Below the pieces are notes generated by a model that made no database searches, was not told where the DNA came from, and worked only from the letters and a program-made list of their open reading frames with translations. Source: Amoebidium appalachense (Eukaryota > Ichthyosporea). Taken from it: a stretch of DNA of 64,000 nucleotides. The translations under genes and the position numbers were made by a program. The stretch is taken from assembly GCA_963693365.1 (NCBI GenBank), contig CAVNZM010000003.1, positions 2,232,001 to 2,296,000 on the forward strand, given 5' to 3'. Numbering within the stretch: position 1 is the stretch's first letter; every line of letters begins with the position of its first letter. This document shows positions 37,293 to 50,247 of this stretch, one piece after another.

Positions 37293-38464
37293 GGCTGACC
37301 ACATGGGCCAGTGTTCCAGTTGTGTTATGCTGGGTGTCGGGTGGCTATCAAAGGAGGGGGTGATTGGTGGTGGTGGTGGTGGTGGTGGTGGGGGGGGGGG
37401 GGGGGGGGGGGGGGCTATAGCACTGTTAACACGTGCAAGTGCCACACAAGCTGGGCACTGGGAGAGGGGGGGGGGGGGAGGGAGAAGGGGGGGGGGGGGG
37501 GGGGGGGAAGGGGGTTGCTAAGGAATATGCATTTGATTTTTGTGGAGCGAAGAGAAAAACGTTGGTGCTGTGGCTTTTTGGCTGAGTTTTTTGCTTCCCT
37601 CTATGACATGCAGCGCGGCTTCATGCAAAGGCACTCGGTGAAGGGGTTGAGATTGTGCCCCGGCGGGGCCCACATGCTGCAGCAGCCACCGGGGTGGTGC
37701 TGGCTGTGCAGCCGGAGCGCTGGGGGGGCATGAAGGTGGGCAAGAAGCATGCAGTGGTGCGGGTGGATCAGGTGCTGTCGCCGGCCATGCAGGTGCCCTT
37801 TGGCCCCGACAAGGGCAAGACCCTGGGAGAGCTGGGCCCGCCGCCCTTTGAGCTGATGGTGCACCTGCAGTGGCTACGGCCCATTCAGCCCCCACCGGAC
37901 CCAGGTGCCGAGGTGCCGGTGGTCCCTGACCCAGCCCCTCCCCCTGCCAGTCCTCCCCCTGCCGAGCAGCAGCAACCCCTTGCCGGCCCACAGGCACCCC
38001 CCCAGGACCCCCAGGCAGCCCCGGGGGGCCTTGAGGCAGCCCCAGGGGGACCCGAGGCAGCTCCCAGAGAGGGCATGTTGGGCCAGGCACCGCCTGGGGA
38101 GGTGGTGTGGCAGACTGTGCTGAATGACGCCTTCCACTCCATTGCAAACACGGCGGACGGCACGTACAAGTCACACCCCCGCAGGGCTGAGTACGCACGC
38201 GCACTCAGCGAGGCAATATTTGTGTGGAATGAAGAGGATTACGGACATGTGAAGGTGCTCCCCCCCCCCCTCCCCCCCCCCCCAAAATAAAAAATAAAAA
38301 ATAAAAATAAAAAAAACGGCAACAACAACATGCGTGACTGACGCGCACACACACATACACTCGTTAGCACACACTCACCATTCCACCCACAACCATGCAC
38401 ACCTTCGACAAAACTTCTGAGGGAAGAGAGAGAGCCTGAGCCTCAGAGAGAGGGGGGGGGGGAA

Positions 38465-38505
<41 letters not shown>

Positions 38506-39048
38506 GGGGGGAGGAGAGTGGGGGTTATTCATATGCCTAGAGAGAAATAATGTAGGGTTGTGGGGGGAAATAGCCACATGCATTTTTTACTTGTGTTGGG
38601 GGAGAAGATGGGGGGGGTGGAGGGGAGGGGTCCTACAATAACGGCAGGTATCAAAGTCTACCAAACCCAAATTGCAGTGTGCGTAGTAAATTAATATTGG
38701 CATCCTGCCTCACAGGGGGTGCTGGAGCAGAAGGGCATCGACATTGAAACCGAGCTCAAGGGCGGCGACCTGAGCTACTTCATGGAGCGCATCCGGCGGG
38801 TTATTCCCGACCCATACACGCTGGTCTCGCGGCTGGTGGAGTTCAAAAACACCTACAAGGATGTGCCGCCCGGACCGGATGGCAAGCCTCTGTTCAAGAA
38901 GGATGGCTTTGAAAGACTCGAGGCAACATCCCCCCCCCCCCCCCCCCCCCCCTCCCCTGCAGGCGCCCAACAACTCCACCACCACAGAAAAGATTCTTCG
39001 CTTATTTGTCATCCTTGGTTCATCTGCACACACACGCACACCCTAGCC

Positions 39049-39081
<33 letters not shown>

Positions 39082-39096
39082 ACATACACACACACA

Positions 39097-39150
<54 letters not shown>

Positions 39151-39235
39151 CCCGCACGGCCCTTGCTGCCTAGCCAGTTGTTTTTTGCCTTTCCCTGCTC
39201 GTTTTTTTCCTTAGCAACCCCATCCCCCCCCCCCC

Positions 39236-39286
<51 letters not shown>

Positions 39287-40935
39287 CCACCACCACCACC
39301 CACCCATCTCTCTGATGTTTGCTTGTGCCCCCACAGTCGCTGCTCGAACACGCCCAAAATGGCTGTCTGTCGGACCCCCCGGCCTGCCCCTCTACTACGA
39401 GACCACTGCCGACGCAGATGGGCTCATGCGCTACCGCTGCATCCGGGGCACCAACGAGGTGGAGGGGGCAGTGCACAACCCCCTGGCCACCCACTTTGGG
39501 GCCACACGCATGTCGCTGCGCCTGCTGGACGCCACCATGTCCAATAGGCGCCACCGCCACAACCTGCGTGCACACTACCGCAACCGCCTGGGCCAGGCAT
39601 CGGGGCCCCCCCACTACAGCCCCTGGATTGTTGACGACATGGAGGCACTGGCGCTGATGCTGTACGGCCATCACCTCGACCCCCAGTGGGTACCCGTAGG
39701 CTGCTACAAGCTACCGGAGGAGTACTTCAACTTTGCCCCGCTCTCCTGTGTGGCCAATGCCCCGGCGCAGGAGCCAGTTGCGGTGCCCGCACCCCCACCT
39801 CCGTCTGATAACATCGAGCCTGCAGCCAATGGCGTGATGGGCGGGCCAGAGGACTGTGAGGTCGAGGAGGGTGACGGTGCTGCCATGGGGGGGGGCAACC
39901 AGGTGGCGCGTGGTGCACCACAGCCGGACCCTGCACTGAGGGGCGACTACAAGTTCCTGGCGCAGAAGCAACATGTGGCCATCCCCTTCCTTCCGGTGCT
40001 TACCCCTCAGGAGCGCAAGCTATTCAGCACGCTGCTCCTGGGCACCTACAAGGCACATGCAAAGCCCAACGGCCAGCTGTTCGAGGCTTTGGCCCAAGAC
40101 TTCAACAAGGCTGCCTCTGTGGCTGGGGGAATCTACATGAAGGATGCGGCCTACATCAAGAAGCATTTCGACAAGTGGAAGACCTGGCAGACGGCACATG
40201 CACAGCGCTCCACACACGAGGGCCTGGCAGATCACCGCAAGCGTATGCGCGAGGAGAGGGCAGACGCTGTGCCAGCAACCATACGGCCTGCCCCCTTGCC
40301 ACCCCCTCCCTGTTCCAGACGGTGTCGATGCAGGGGCGCAGCGTGAGCGGCCCTTGCCCATGCTAGTGGGCAAAAAGCATCGCAACATTGGCCCTGAGGG
40401 GCCCCTGCAGATGGATTTGCCGGTGCCCCCTCCTATGCAGCCACCCCAGAGAGCCCCCAAGACCTGCAAGACGTGTGGCCGCCAGGGCAAGGGCTGCCCC
40501 GGCTCCAATCGGGCCAAGAGCTGCCCACGTTGGGTTGCAGCCAATCAGGATGCCATGCCACCAGCACCCGCGCTTGACATGCAGCAGGGCCATGTGCCGC
40601 ACATGCCCCCTGCACCCCATCCAGGCCCGCACCACCCACATGGCTGGCCCCCACCGTGGGGCATCATGCCGCCTCAGCCCGGCCCTGCCTTCCCCATGCC
40701 TGGGCTACTGCCGCAGCACGGTCCCCATCCTTACTTGGGCCATGTGGGCCAGCCCTCGGCTGGTGGGCAGTTCCCACCCCCTTCTCGTGCATCTGCTGTG
40801 CTGGGCCTGGCGTTGCCACCTGCTGGAGAGACGCAGCTGCAATGGCACGATCGAAAGCAAAGTAATCGTGGCCGCAAGTCTGCAGGCAGCCAATCAGGAT
40901 CTCAGAGTAGTCAGAGTAGCCAAACTAGTGTCTAA
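33087..40935 (+). pseudogene. DDE transposase with DEDDy exonuclease, copy 2, two frameshifts
   Basis: Exons correspond to copy 1: 33087-34191, 35174-35362, 36334-37164, 37614-38254, 38716-38922 and 39337-40935. Exons 1 to 5 are open. Exon 6 has two opposite single-base indels in C runs: six C instead of seven at about 39374-39379 (in the LSDPPG segment just before the RGTNEVEG Glu motif) and five C instead of four at about 40302-40306. Between them the frame is displaced; after the second it is restored to the same stop. The Glu of the catalytic triad is therefore outside the displayed frame in this copy. Domain content is otherwise identical to copy 1. Confidence 0.8.
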
Positions 40936-41377
40936 TATTGGAATGTACACCAATGTAACGGATCTCATATGTGTTGTAGTGCTTCAAGTTATACCTGTTC
41001 TTCGTACAGTCATGTTAGGGGGGAGGGGGGGGGGGGGGGGGGGGGGGGGGCTAGCTTTCATTCCGAAGTTTACTGTAAAGAATTAAAATTTAGAATCTGA
41101 GTAATAGTACAGAGCCTTTGCACTTTTCTCTGTTTGTTAGGAATTCTTTGTGATCGAGAGTATGGTGTGTTAGACTATTGGTGTTAATGTGTCCTGGAAG
41201 GTGTATAATGTCTGCTGGCCGTAGTCAGTATCTATTTTTAGGTATATAGTATATTTTTAAATGTTGGCCGCTGGCCAATAAATAGCAAATAATAAACACA
41301 CGATAAAGTCAACAGCGTGCCAAAAAACTAATCCCCAGCGAGCGCACCCAGTGATGTGTGTGTGTGTGTGTGTGTCG

Positions 41378-41446
<69 letters not shown>

Positions 41447-42795
41447 CGCGCGCGTGCGTGCGTGTGTGTGTGTGTGTGTGTGCGTGCGTGCGTGCGTGTG
41501 TGCGTGTGTGCGTGTGTGCGTGTGTGCGTGTGTGTGTGTGAGTGTGTGTGTGTGTGTGTGTATGTGTGGTGTGGTGTGTGCGCGGCTTGTACATATGTAC
41601 GTGTTCATGTGCACCTGTGTCGGACCTACGAAGTACATGAAAGTAAATTTTGACAGCATCGATCTGCCGGTGTGTATGTGTATGTGTGCCAGTGCAGCAG
41701 GTGTGCCTTGTAACTGATAGCTTCGCATTTTACGTGTGTGTATATATAGTAGTACGCATAGACACTTGCTGATCATTCGGATCGACATTAATATTTAATC
41801 TGTCGGTCCTCGGTTTTTTGAGTGAATGATGATCAAGTGTAAGAGCATTCACTTGGCAAGTATTAATGTTGCAGAGGCTAGCTGCAGCTGCAAGCGTCGG
41901 ATGCACACTGACAATTGTCTTTTCAGCGAGTCTAACCTGCAGGCAGCAGCTGCACACATATAGGGTTGTTATCTTGCGGCACATGCACGGTGATCATTTC
42001 AGAGTAATAGAGTTCAGAGCAATGAAAATAATGAAAATAACTAAACTTTGTGACTACTTTAAAGTTGCTGAGATCATACGTGGTGCAAGCTGCACTATGA
42101 ACACATGTATAGTGCTAGTAATTAATACATTTTTGTTGCCTTCTGCAGGGTTATCGTAGCTACGTCACGGCCTGCACTCAGGGGGGGGGGAGGGGGGGGG
42201 GGAGAGGGGGATGATTCGAAGGGGGTATAAATAAGAACATGCACCTAAAGGTCTTTCCCGTGGATCCTCCCCCCCTCCCCCCCCCCCACCTCTCCCTCCC
42301 CCGGGGCCCCATACTATGATATCTAGGCCCAATATTATATGCCCCCTCCCCCCCCCCCCCCCCCCCCCCCCTCCTCTCCGGATCCCCGGACCCCACTTCC
42401 CTACCCGGAGGCTCAAGAGCTCCCCCCTTCCCCCCCCCCTCTCCCCCCCCCCTCCCCCCCCCCCCCCAAGGCTTACGGGGGCCCTTCTTCATCGAGGGGG
42501 AGGGGGTGGGGGGTGGGGGGGGGGTGGGGGGAGGGGGTGGGGGGGAGGGAAGTGGAAGGCGGGGGTGGATGCATGTCAGCCTAGGTGAATTCAATTGTTT
42601 AACTCCAGTGTGCAGGACTGGTCTGAAGGCTTAAGAAAACAACGAGGAAATGGGGTCCAGTGGAGGTGGTGGTGGTGTTCTGTGTGTGTGTGTACACGTG
42701 CACGTATGTGTGTGGTTTTTTTAAGGGGTGAGTGGTGGTGGTGGTGGTGGTGGTGGTCACCGTGGTGGTGGTGTGTGTGTCTGGTGTGTGTGTGT

Positions 42796-42847
<52 letters not shown>

Positions 42848-43725
42848 TAGAAAGAAAAACTGCTCGTGGGTCACTGTTTTTCGTCACTGTATTTGTAACG
42901 GGCCGCTCATATTTATATAACTACTTTAATTTAAGTACACGTGTTCATTATCATATACGATGGCCAAATATAGAAATTTTGGCGTCGAAGTTCTTGGAGC
43001 TAAAAAAACGTTTAAAAGGGGGAAATAATAGCTTGGCCCCAAATTTACCTTGCCGTTTTTAGCGAATGTATTTTTTATTCATGAGTTCTAGTGATTCAGT
43101 GAGTGCACGTGCCTGCCTCAGGCTGATCATGACAACTGCAACACACCATTCCTACATGGATATCAACCAAAAGAAAATAGTATATACTGTGGTGGTCTCC
43201 TAAACCTTGTGCGGCATGCGCATACATGATATTACAGTGACGCATGTGCATATTATTGTTCTGTACACCGGAGTGTGCCGGTGCACGTGGCTGTTTTGTG
43301 CACATGTTACAATAGCAGCACGATCTCCCTAAACTCCATGTTTACACATCCCTCACCCTGGCTCTGCCTTGTCGGTGCTCCAAAACACACATACAAATCC
43401 CCCTAGACTCAGTGCCTGCACATGGTCGCATTCACGTGCAGGTCACGTGACACATGCGATGCCATACTGCCGTCTACAGCAACAACCACGGCAGCATGTA
43501 TACCGGCCCAGCACGAAATATACTTATCGGCAGCCCACTGAACTCGCCCATTTTCTCTTTTTCATGTATGTCCCTCCTTTTTTGTAAAATCACCCTTTTT
43601 GGCCTCCCGGTAGTGGATTTTGCAGGATTTGACTTCTTTGAGGTCCAAAAACCTCAAATTTTCCCCGGCGGGGCCGGGGAGGGAGAATTCAAAAATTGCC
43701 CGCTCCTGATATGGTACCCGGGCCC
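40936..43725 (+). other. Non-coding 3' part of transposon copy 2
   Basis: Same layout as 29993-32759, with different lengths of the C, G and GT tracts. Confidence 0.6.
41277..41282 (+). promoter_or_regulatory. Polyadenylation signal AATAAA, copy 2
   Basis: Same context as in copy 1, about 340 bases after the stop codon. Confidence 0.6.
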
Positions 43726-44050
43726 ATTTTTGGGGGGGTGCGGCATGCCAGGAGCTACTACTAGAGAGAAGGGGGGGTATGATTGGAGGGGGGGTGTTCA
43801 GCTAACCTTATATGGATAAAGCAAAGTTACAAGGATTCAAGCCATTGGTTGGGCAAGACCCCTTTTGCCGAATATGGATAACAGATCATACACTGCTGTA
43901 GGCGGCGGTCAGGAATTGGCGCGCTCTTTACTGGTCACAACCAGTCCGGGAAGGCCATGAGCAGCATTGCCGAGCACACTGGAATACGGGAATGTTTGCG
44001 GTAACGTAGTCGCACTAGGGGGGCAGGGGGCCAGGCCCCAAGTGTTTAAA

Positions 44051-45398
44051 ATGAAGCCAGGCTGCCCTAAGGGCACAACACAGCGCCCTGGGCATAAAAC
44101 AGGCGGAGCTAGGGAGGGAGCTGGGCGCAAAAAAAAAGATGCTGCATTTGTTCAGCCTTTAGCGAACTTTGCAGGTTTTGGGACGGCAAACAAAGCTGTT
44201 TTGCAGGAACTAAACGTAAACGTACAACCCGAACAGCCCCCTCTATCTAAGGCCGCCGACATAAGGGCCCGTGTAGTTGAGGCAGGTAGCGTCCATTCGT
44301 TACCAAGAGAAATGGATCGGGCCCCTGCTCCACACCCACCAGACATACAGGTGCAACCCGACGAGGAACCTTTGCTAAATGCAGCAGCAGATGCGTACCG
44401 GGTAGACGAGGATGAAGGGGAGGAAGAGGGAGAAGATAATACGGACGGGGATGACGGTGGAGAGGAGTTTTCTGACGCGGCGGGCGAAACAATCAAGTCG
44501 CACCTGCACACAGTGAAAGAGAGTCTCAAAGATGAGAAGACGCCTGTGGGGTGGCATCTTCCACCTCCCATTATAGGCTTTAAATTTGGGGGCGATCCAG
44601 CGCCTTTCTACAAGTGGTGGTGGTGCCGTGCCCCTTCGATGATCACTACGTGGACCCCCACAACCACCCCAACCCACACCGTACTTCTCGCAATGGGTTC
44701 ATGAGCAACCCCGTAGGACGGCGTGTTATCGACTTTGACAGCTGCTACTACATTATCACGGCCCGGTACTTTTGTGACACATGCAAAAAAAACTTTGCCG
44801 GCACAAACCCCCAGACAATTAAACGCCTTCCACTCTTCATGCGTGATCAGTTTCCGGCCTACCTTAGCCACCGCAGTGGGCTCGACCTAAAGGTGGTAAC
44901 ATTGTTGCGTGCACTGGCAGACAAAGGTGTGGGCCCAAACGCCTTTGCCACCCTCCTCTCGGAGCTCCACAAGCAGCGATACGACGAGCAGCGGCTCCTG
45001 TATTACTCGAGGGCGCTGCATTGGACCAAGTATGAACTCAAAAAGCGTAACGATTTCCGCCCCCACGACCAGCGCCTGACAGAACTTCCCCCAGAGGAGC
45101 AGGCGGCTAAGTTCTCGGCGTTTGGTGACAAAAATGGTTACGCTGGACATGTGCCTTCAGGCAAGTGTGCACTGCATTTTGGGTGTGTAAATGGTCCCCA
45201 TTGTTTTGTATGCACGTGCTTGGGCATTTTTTGGGTTGGCTTGGTAGGGTTTTGTTTTATTATTTTTTATTTTTTTTTTAGGGGGGGGGGGGACTTGGAA
45301 ATGGGTTTTGGAAGTGTGGTCAATAAGTTTCTATTATGGTGGTGGTGGATGTGTGGTGGTGGATGTGCGCCTGTGAGTGTGCGTGTACTTGTGGGTCC

Positions 45399-45449
<51 letters not shown>

Positions 45450-45529
45450 GGGGGAGGGGGGACATGGTGATGGATTAGGTGGTGGTGGTGGCAATCAGTC
45501 ATGGTGGTGGTGGTGGTGGTGGTGGTGGT

Positions 45530-45566
<37 letters not shown>

Positions 45567-45715
45567 GGGCAGAGGGATCATCAGAGGGGTGAAAGCATAA
45601 CGGTCCATGTACCAGTGAGTGTGCTTGGGAAATCGTGGAGAACTGTTATGCCTGAAATTAGATGGTGGGTGTGCGCATGTGTGTCTGTGTGTGTTGGGGG
45701 AAAGGAGGTGGAGAG

Positions 45716-45770
<55 letters not shown>

Positions 45771-46724
45771 GGGCACATGGTGGTAGACTGGATCTTGGTG
45801 GCGGTACTTAATGGTTATTATAGTAGTGGCAGGAGGGTGTGGGGGGAAGGGCAAACGGACGTGCAGGGGACAAACTGCAGATGGGGCACAAAGGGGAAAG
45901 AAGGTGAAAGTTGGTGCAATGACTTGGAGGGTTTGCGCGCGCCGGGAGGGGGCGGGGGGGAGGGGGGGGGGGGGGAGGGGGGGGGGGGGGGCAAACGGCC
46001 GGAGATGGGTGTGTAGCGTTTTTGAGATGGGAAAAGCCATACAGACTTACGAAAATACAGAGAGGTGAGATGAACACGAGGGACTAGAGGGAATGGGGGG
46101 GATGGTCCTGATGGGAGGGTGGTGGAGTTCTAACAGTACTTGGGGTTCAGGCAAATACCTGAGTGCCGTGTATACTGAGTTCAGCGACCGCACGGCAAAG
46201 TACCAGAGCCTGGACACGCAGCTCAAGCCCGTAAACAACGTGCTCAAGGCCGACCACACCTTCCAAATTGGGAAGCTCACCGGCATCAATGGGGAGCCTC
46301 TGTACCGAGGCCTATGGACTTGTGTAAACGAGCTTGGCGGTGTGTGGTCCCTCCTCTTCTCCCCCCTCCCCCCACTCTCCCCCAGGCCCCCTTCCCCCCC
46401 CCCCCCCCTCCCCCCCCCCCACACACGCCCACCCCCCCCCCCCCCCACACACACACACACACACGCCCCCTCCCCCCCCCCCCCCCCCCCCCTCCCCCCT
46501 CCCCCTCTAGGGCCTTTAAATCTCTTAGGCTCCACATTTAATGAGGTGGCACACTGTGAGTAGAGGTTTGTAGTATGTGGGTTTTGGGGACAATTCTTGC
46601 CCTGTCGAGCAAAAACTAGGAAGCTCCAGATATGTGTGTATGTGTTTTTGCTGGGTAGAGATTGGGGTGGGCTGGGGTGGAGCTTTCTTTTGGCGGGGAA
46701 TCGGGGGGGGGGGGGGGGGGGGGG

Positions 46725-46759
<35 letters not shown>

Positions 46760-48374
46760 AGCTTCTGCCAAGCAGAATGGGAGTAGGGGCCAGTGATTGC
46801 AAGGGATGCAGGGGGGGGGGGGGGGGGGGGGGGGGAGAGACACCACCGTCGGGGTTGAAGGTAGAGAGGGCAAGAGGCCCGGGGTGGGGTGGGGTGGGGG
46901 GGGGGGGGGACAGTAGGTGCCATATGGAGGGCTGTCCCATGGTTTGGGGGGAGGGGGAGTGGGGAAGGATCGTGGGCACATGGGTTTGGGGGGAAGGCAG
47001 AGAGGGGGAAAGGATTGTGATCACAAGGGTTTAGGGGGAGGAGGGGGGAAGGATTGTAGGTACATGGGTTTAGGGGGGAGGGGGGGGGGAAGATTTTGGG
47101 GGAAAGGGAGGCCTGGGGAAAGTATGTGGGCACATGGGTTTGGGGGGAAGGAGGGGGAAGGGTTTTGGGGGAGAGGGAGGGGAAAGTATGTGGGCACATG
47201 GGTTTGGGGGGAGGGAGGGGGAAAGGATTGTGTGGGCACTGAAGTCTCGTGAAGGGCCATGTGGTAAGGGAAGCTAGAACATGCATGGCCGCTCGGAGAT
47301 GCCCTCTCACACAGTGCGGCACCCCAGAGATCCGGGCGCAGGTATTTACACGGGACTGCAGCCACCAGGAGATTGAGCCCGTGATCCAGCGCATCTCTGC
47401 CACCACGGCGGCGCTCAACAGCAAGGGCCCGGCCTTCTTCTACACAGATCGGTGCTGCCAAGACCGGGCGTTTGTTGAGCGCATGTTTCCAACCCTAGCC
47501 CGGCCAAAATGCCCCGTCCGTCTGAACGAGGCTGCGCTGGTAAGCGTGACGGACGGTCTGCCTGGGCTGGAGCTGCCGGCCAACTACCCTAAGCCGGTGT
47601 ACACCGACTGCCAGGGGGCGGTGGTGGCTACAGCGGCCATTCGTGCCGACCTGGAGGGGCAGCAGCACCGCGTGGTGGGGCTGGACTGCGAGTGGGTCTA
47701 TCGGGTGGGCCAGGCGCGGTCCAAGGTTTGCACGCTGCAGATTGCCACCGCACGGGCCGTGTACATCTTCCACTTGGCACGCATGGGCCCCAACCACAGC
47801 CCGCCCGCGCGGCTGGTGGACGAGCTGATTGCGCTGCTTAGGGACCCCAGCATCATCAAGGTGGGCAAGCAGATCGGCACGGACTCGGCCCACCTCAACA
47901 AGGACTACGGCACCCCTGTGGCCAGCTATCTGGAGCTGGGCCGGTTCTGCTATGCCCGTGCAGCTATCACCTCTGCGGCCCGGGGCTTGGCCGACATCAC
48001 TGCCCAGGTCATAGGCAAGAAGCTGCCCAAGCCGGCACTTGTTCGATGCTCCAACTGGCACGAGCCGCTATCAGAGGTGCAGGCCACCTACGCTGCCCTT
48101 GATGCATATGCGTCCCTGCAGGTCTACTCGGCCGTGGTCGATAGGCCAAACCTGTCAGGTGTGTATCCCACCTGCTTTTTGCCCCAGTGCTTATGTGCTT
48201 ATGCCAGATATAGAAAGATTGTGGGCCCCCCAGAGGAGAGGGGAGGGGGAGGGGAGGGGGGGGGGGGGGGGGGGGGGGGTGGCTGACCACATGGGCCAGT
48301 GTTCCAGTTGTGTTATGCTGGGTGTCGGGTGGCTATCAAAGGAGGGGGTGATTGGTGGTGGTGGTGGTGGTGGT

Positions 48375-48406
<32 letters not shown>

Positions 48407-49447
48407 CTATAGCACTGTTAACACGTGCAAGTGCCACACAAGCTGGGCACTGGGAGAGGGGGGGGGGGGAGGGAGAAGGGGGGGGGGGGGGGGGGGAAGG
48501 GGGTTGCTAAGGAATATGCATTTGATTTTTGTGGAGCGAAGAGAAAAACGTTGGTGCTGTGGCTTTTTGGCTGAGTTTTTTGCTTCCCTCTATGACATGC
48601 AGCGCGGCTTCATGCAAAGGCACTCGGTGAAGGGGTTGAGATTGTGCCCCGGCGGGGCCCACATGCTGCAGCAGCCACCGGGGTGGTGCTGGCTGTGCAG
48701 CCGGAGCGCTGGGGGGGCATGAAGGTGGGCAAGAAGCATGCAGTGGTGCGGGTGGATCAGGTGCTGTCGCCGGCCATGCAGGTGCCCTTTGGCCCCGACA
48801 AGGGCAAGACCCTGGGAGAGCTGGGCCCGCCGCCCTTTGAGCTGATGGTGCACCTGCAGTGGCTACGGCCCATTCAGCCCCCACCGGACCCAGGTGCCGA
48901 GGTGCCGGTGGTCCCTGACCCAGCCCCTCCCCCTGCCAGTCCTCCCCCTGCCGAGCAGCAGCAACCCCTTGCCGGCCCACAGGCACCCCCCCAGGACCCC
49001 CAGGCAGCCCCGGGGGGCCTTGAGGCAGCCCCAGGGGGACCCGAGGCAGCTCCCAGAGAGGGCATGTTGGGCCAGGCACCGCCTGGGGAGGTGGTGTGGC
49101 AGACTGTGCTGAATGACGCCTTCCACTCCATTGCAAACACGGCGGACGGCACGTACAAGTCACACCCCCGCAGGGCTGAGTACGCACGCGCACTCAGCGA
49201 GGCAATATTTGTGTGGAATGAAGAGGATTACGGACATGTGAAGGTGCCCCCCCCCCTCCCCCCCCCCCCAAAATAAAAAATAAAAAATAAAAATAAAAAA
49301 AACGGCAACAACAACATGCGTGACTGACGCGCACACACACATACACTCGTTAGCACACACTCACCATTCCACCCACAACCATGCACACCTTCGACAAAAC
49401 TTCTGAGGGAAGAGAGAGAGCCTGAGCCTCAGAGAGAGGGGGGGCAA

Positions 49448-49485
<38 letters not shown>

Positions 49486-50034
49486 GGGGGGGGGGGGGGG
49501 GGGGAGGAGAGTGGGGGTTATTCATATGCCTAGAGAGAAATAATGTAGGGTTGTGGGGGGAAATAGCCACATGCATTTTTTACTTGTGTTGGGGGAGAAG
49601 ATGGGGGGGGTGGAGGGGAGGGGTCCTACAATAACGGCAGGTATCAAAGTCTACCAAACCCAAATTGCAGTGTGCGTAGTAAATTAATATTGGCATCCTG
49701 CCTCACAGGGGGTGCTGGAGCAGAAGGGCATCGACATTGAAACCGAGCTCAAGGGCGGCGACCTGAGCTACTTCATGGAGCGCATCCGGCGGGTTATTCC
49801 CGACCCATACACGCTGGTCTCGCGGCTGGTGGAGTTCAAAAACACCTACAAGGATGTGCCGCCCGGACCGGATGGCAAGCCTCTGTTCAAGAAGGATGGC
49901 TTTGAAAGACTCGAGGCAACATCCCCCCCCCCCCCCCCCCCCCTGCAGGCGCCCAACAACTCCACCACCACAGAAAAGATTCTTCGCTTATTTGTCATCC
50001 TTGGTTCATCTGCACACACACGCACACCCTAGCC

Positions 50035-50067
<33 letters not shown>

Positions 50068-50082
50068 ACATACACACACACA

Positions 50083-50136
<54 letters not shown>

Positions 50137-50216
50137 CCCGCACGGCCCTTGCTGCCTAGCCAGTTGTTTTTTGCCTTTCCCTGCTCGTTTTTTTCCTTAG
50201 CAACCCCATCCCCCCC

Positions 50217-50247
<31 letters not shown>

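Larger units (their letters stand above)
32766..43725 (+). mobile_element. 10.95 kb DDE/exonuclease DNA transposon, copy 2
   Basis: Direct head-to-tail copy of 21810-32759, separated from it by ATTTTT (32760-32765) and from copy 3 by ATTTTT (43726-43731). Inverted repeats are as in copy 1. Confidence 0.8.
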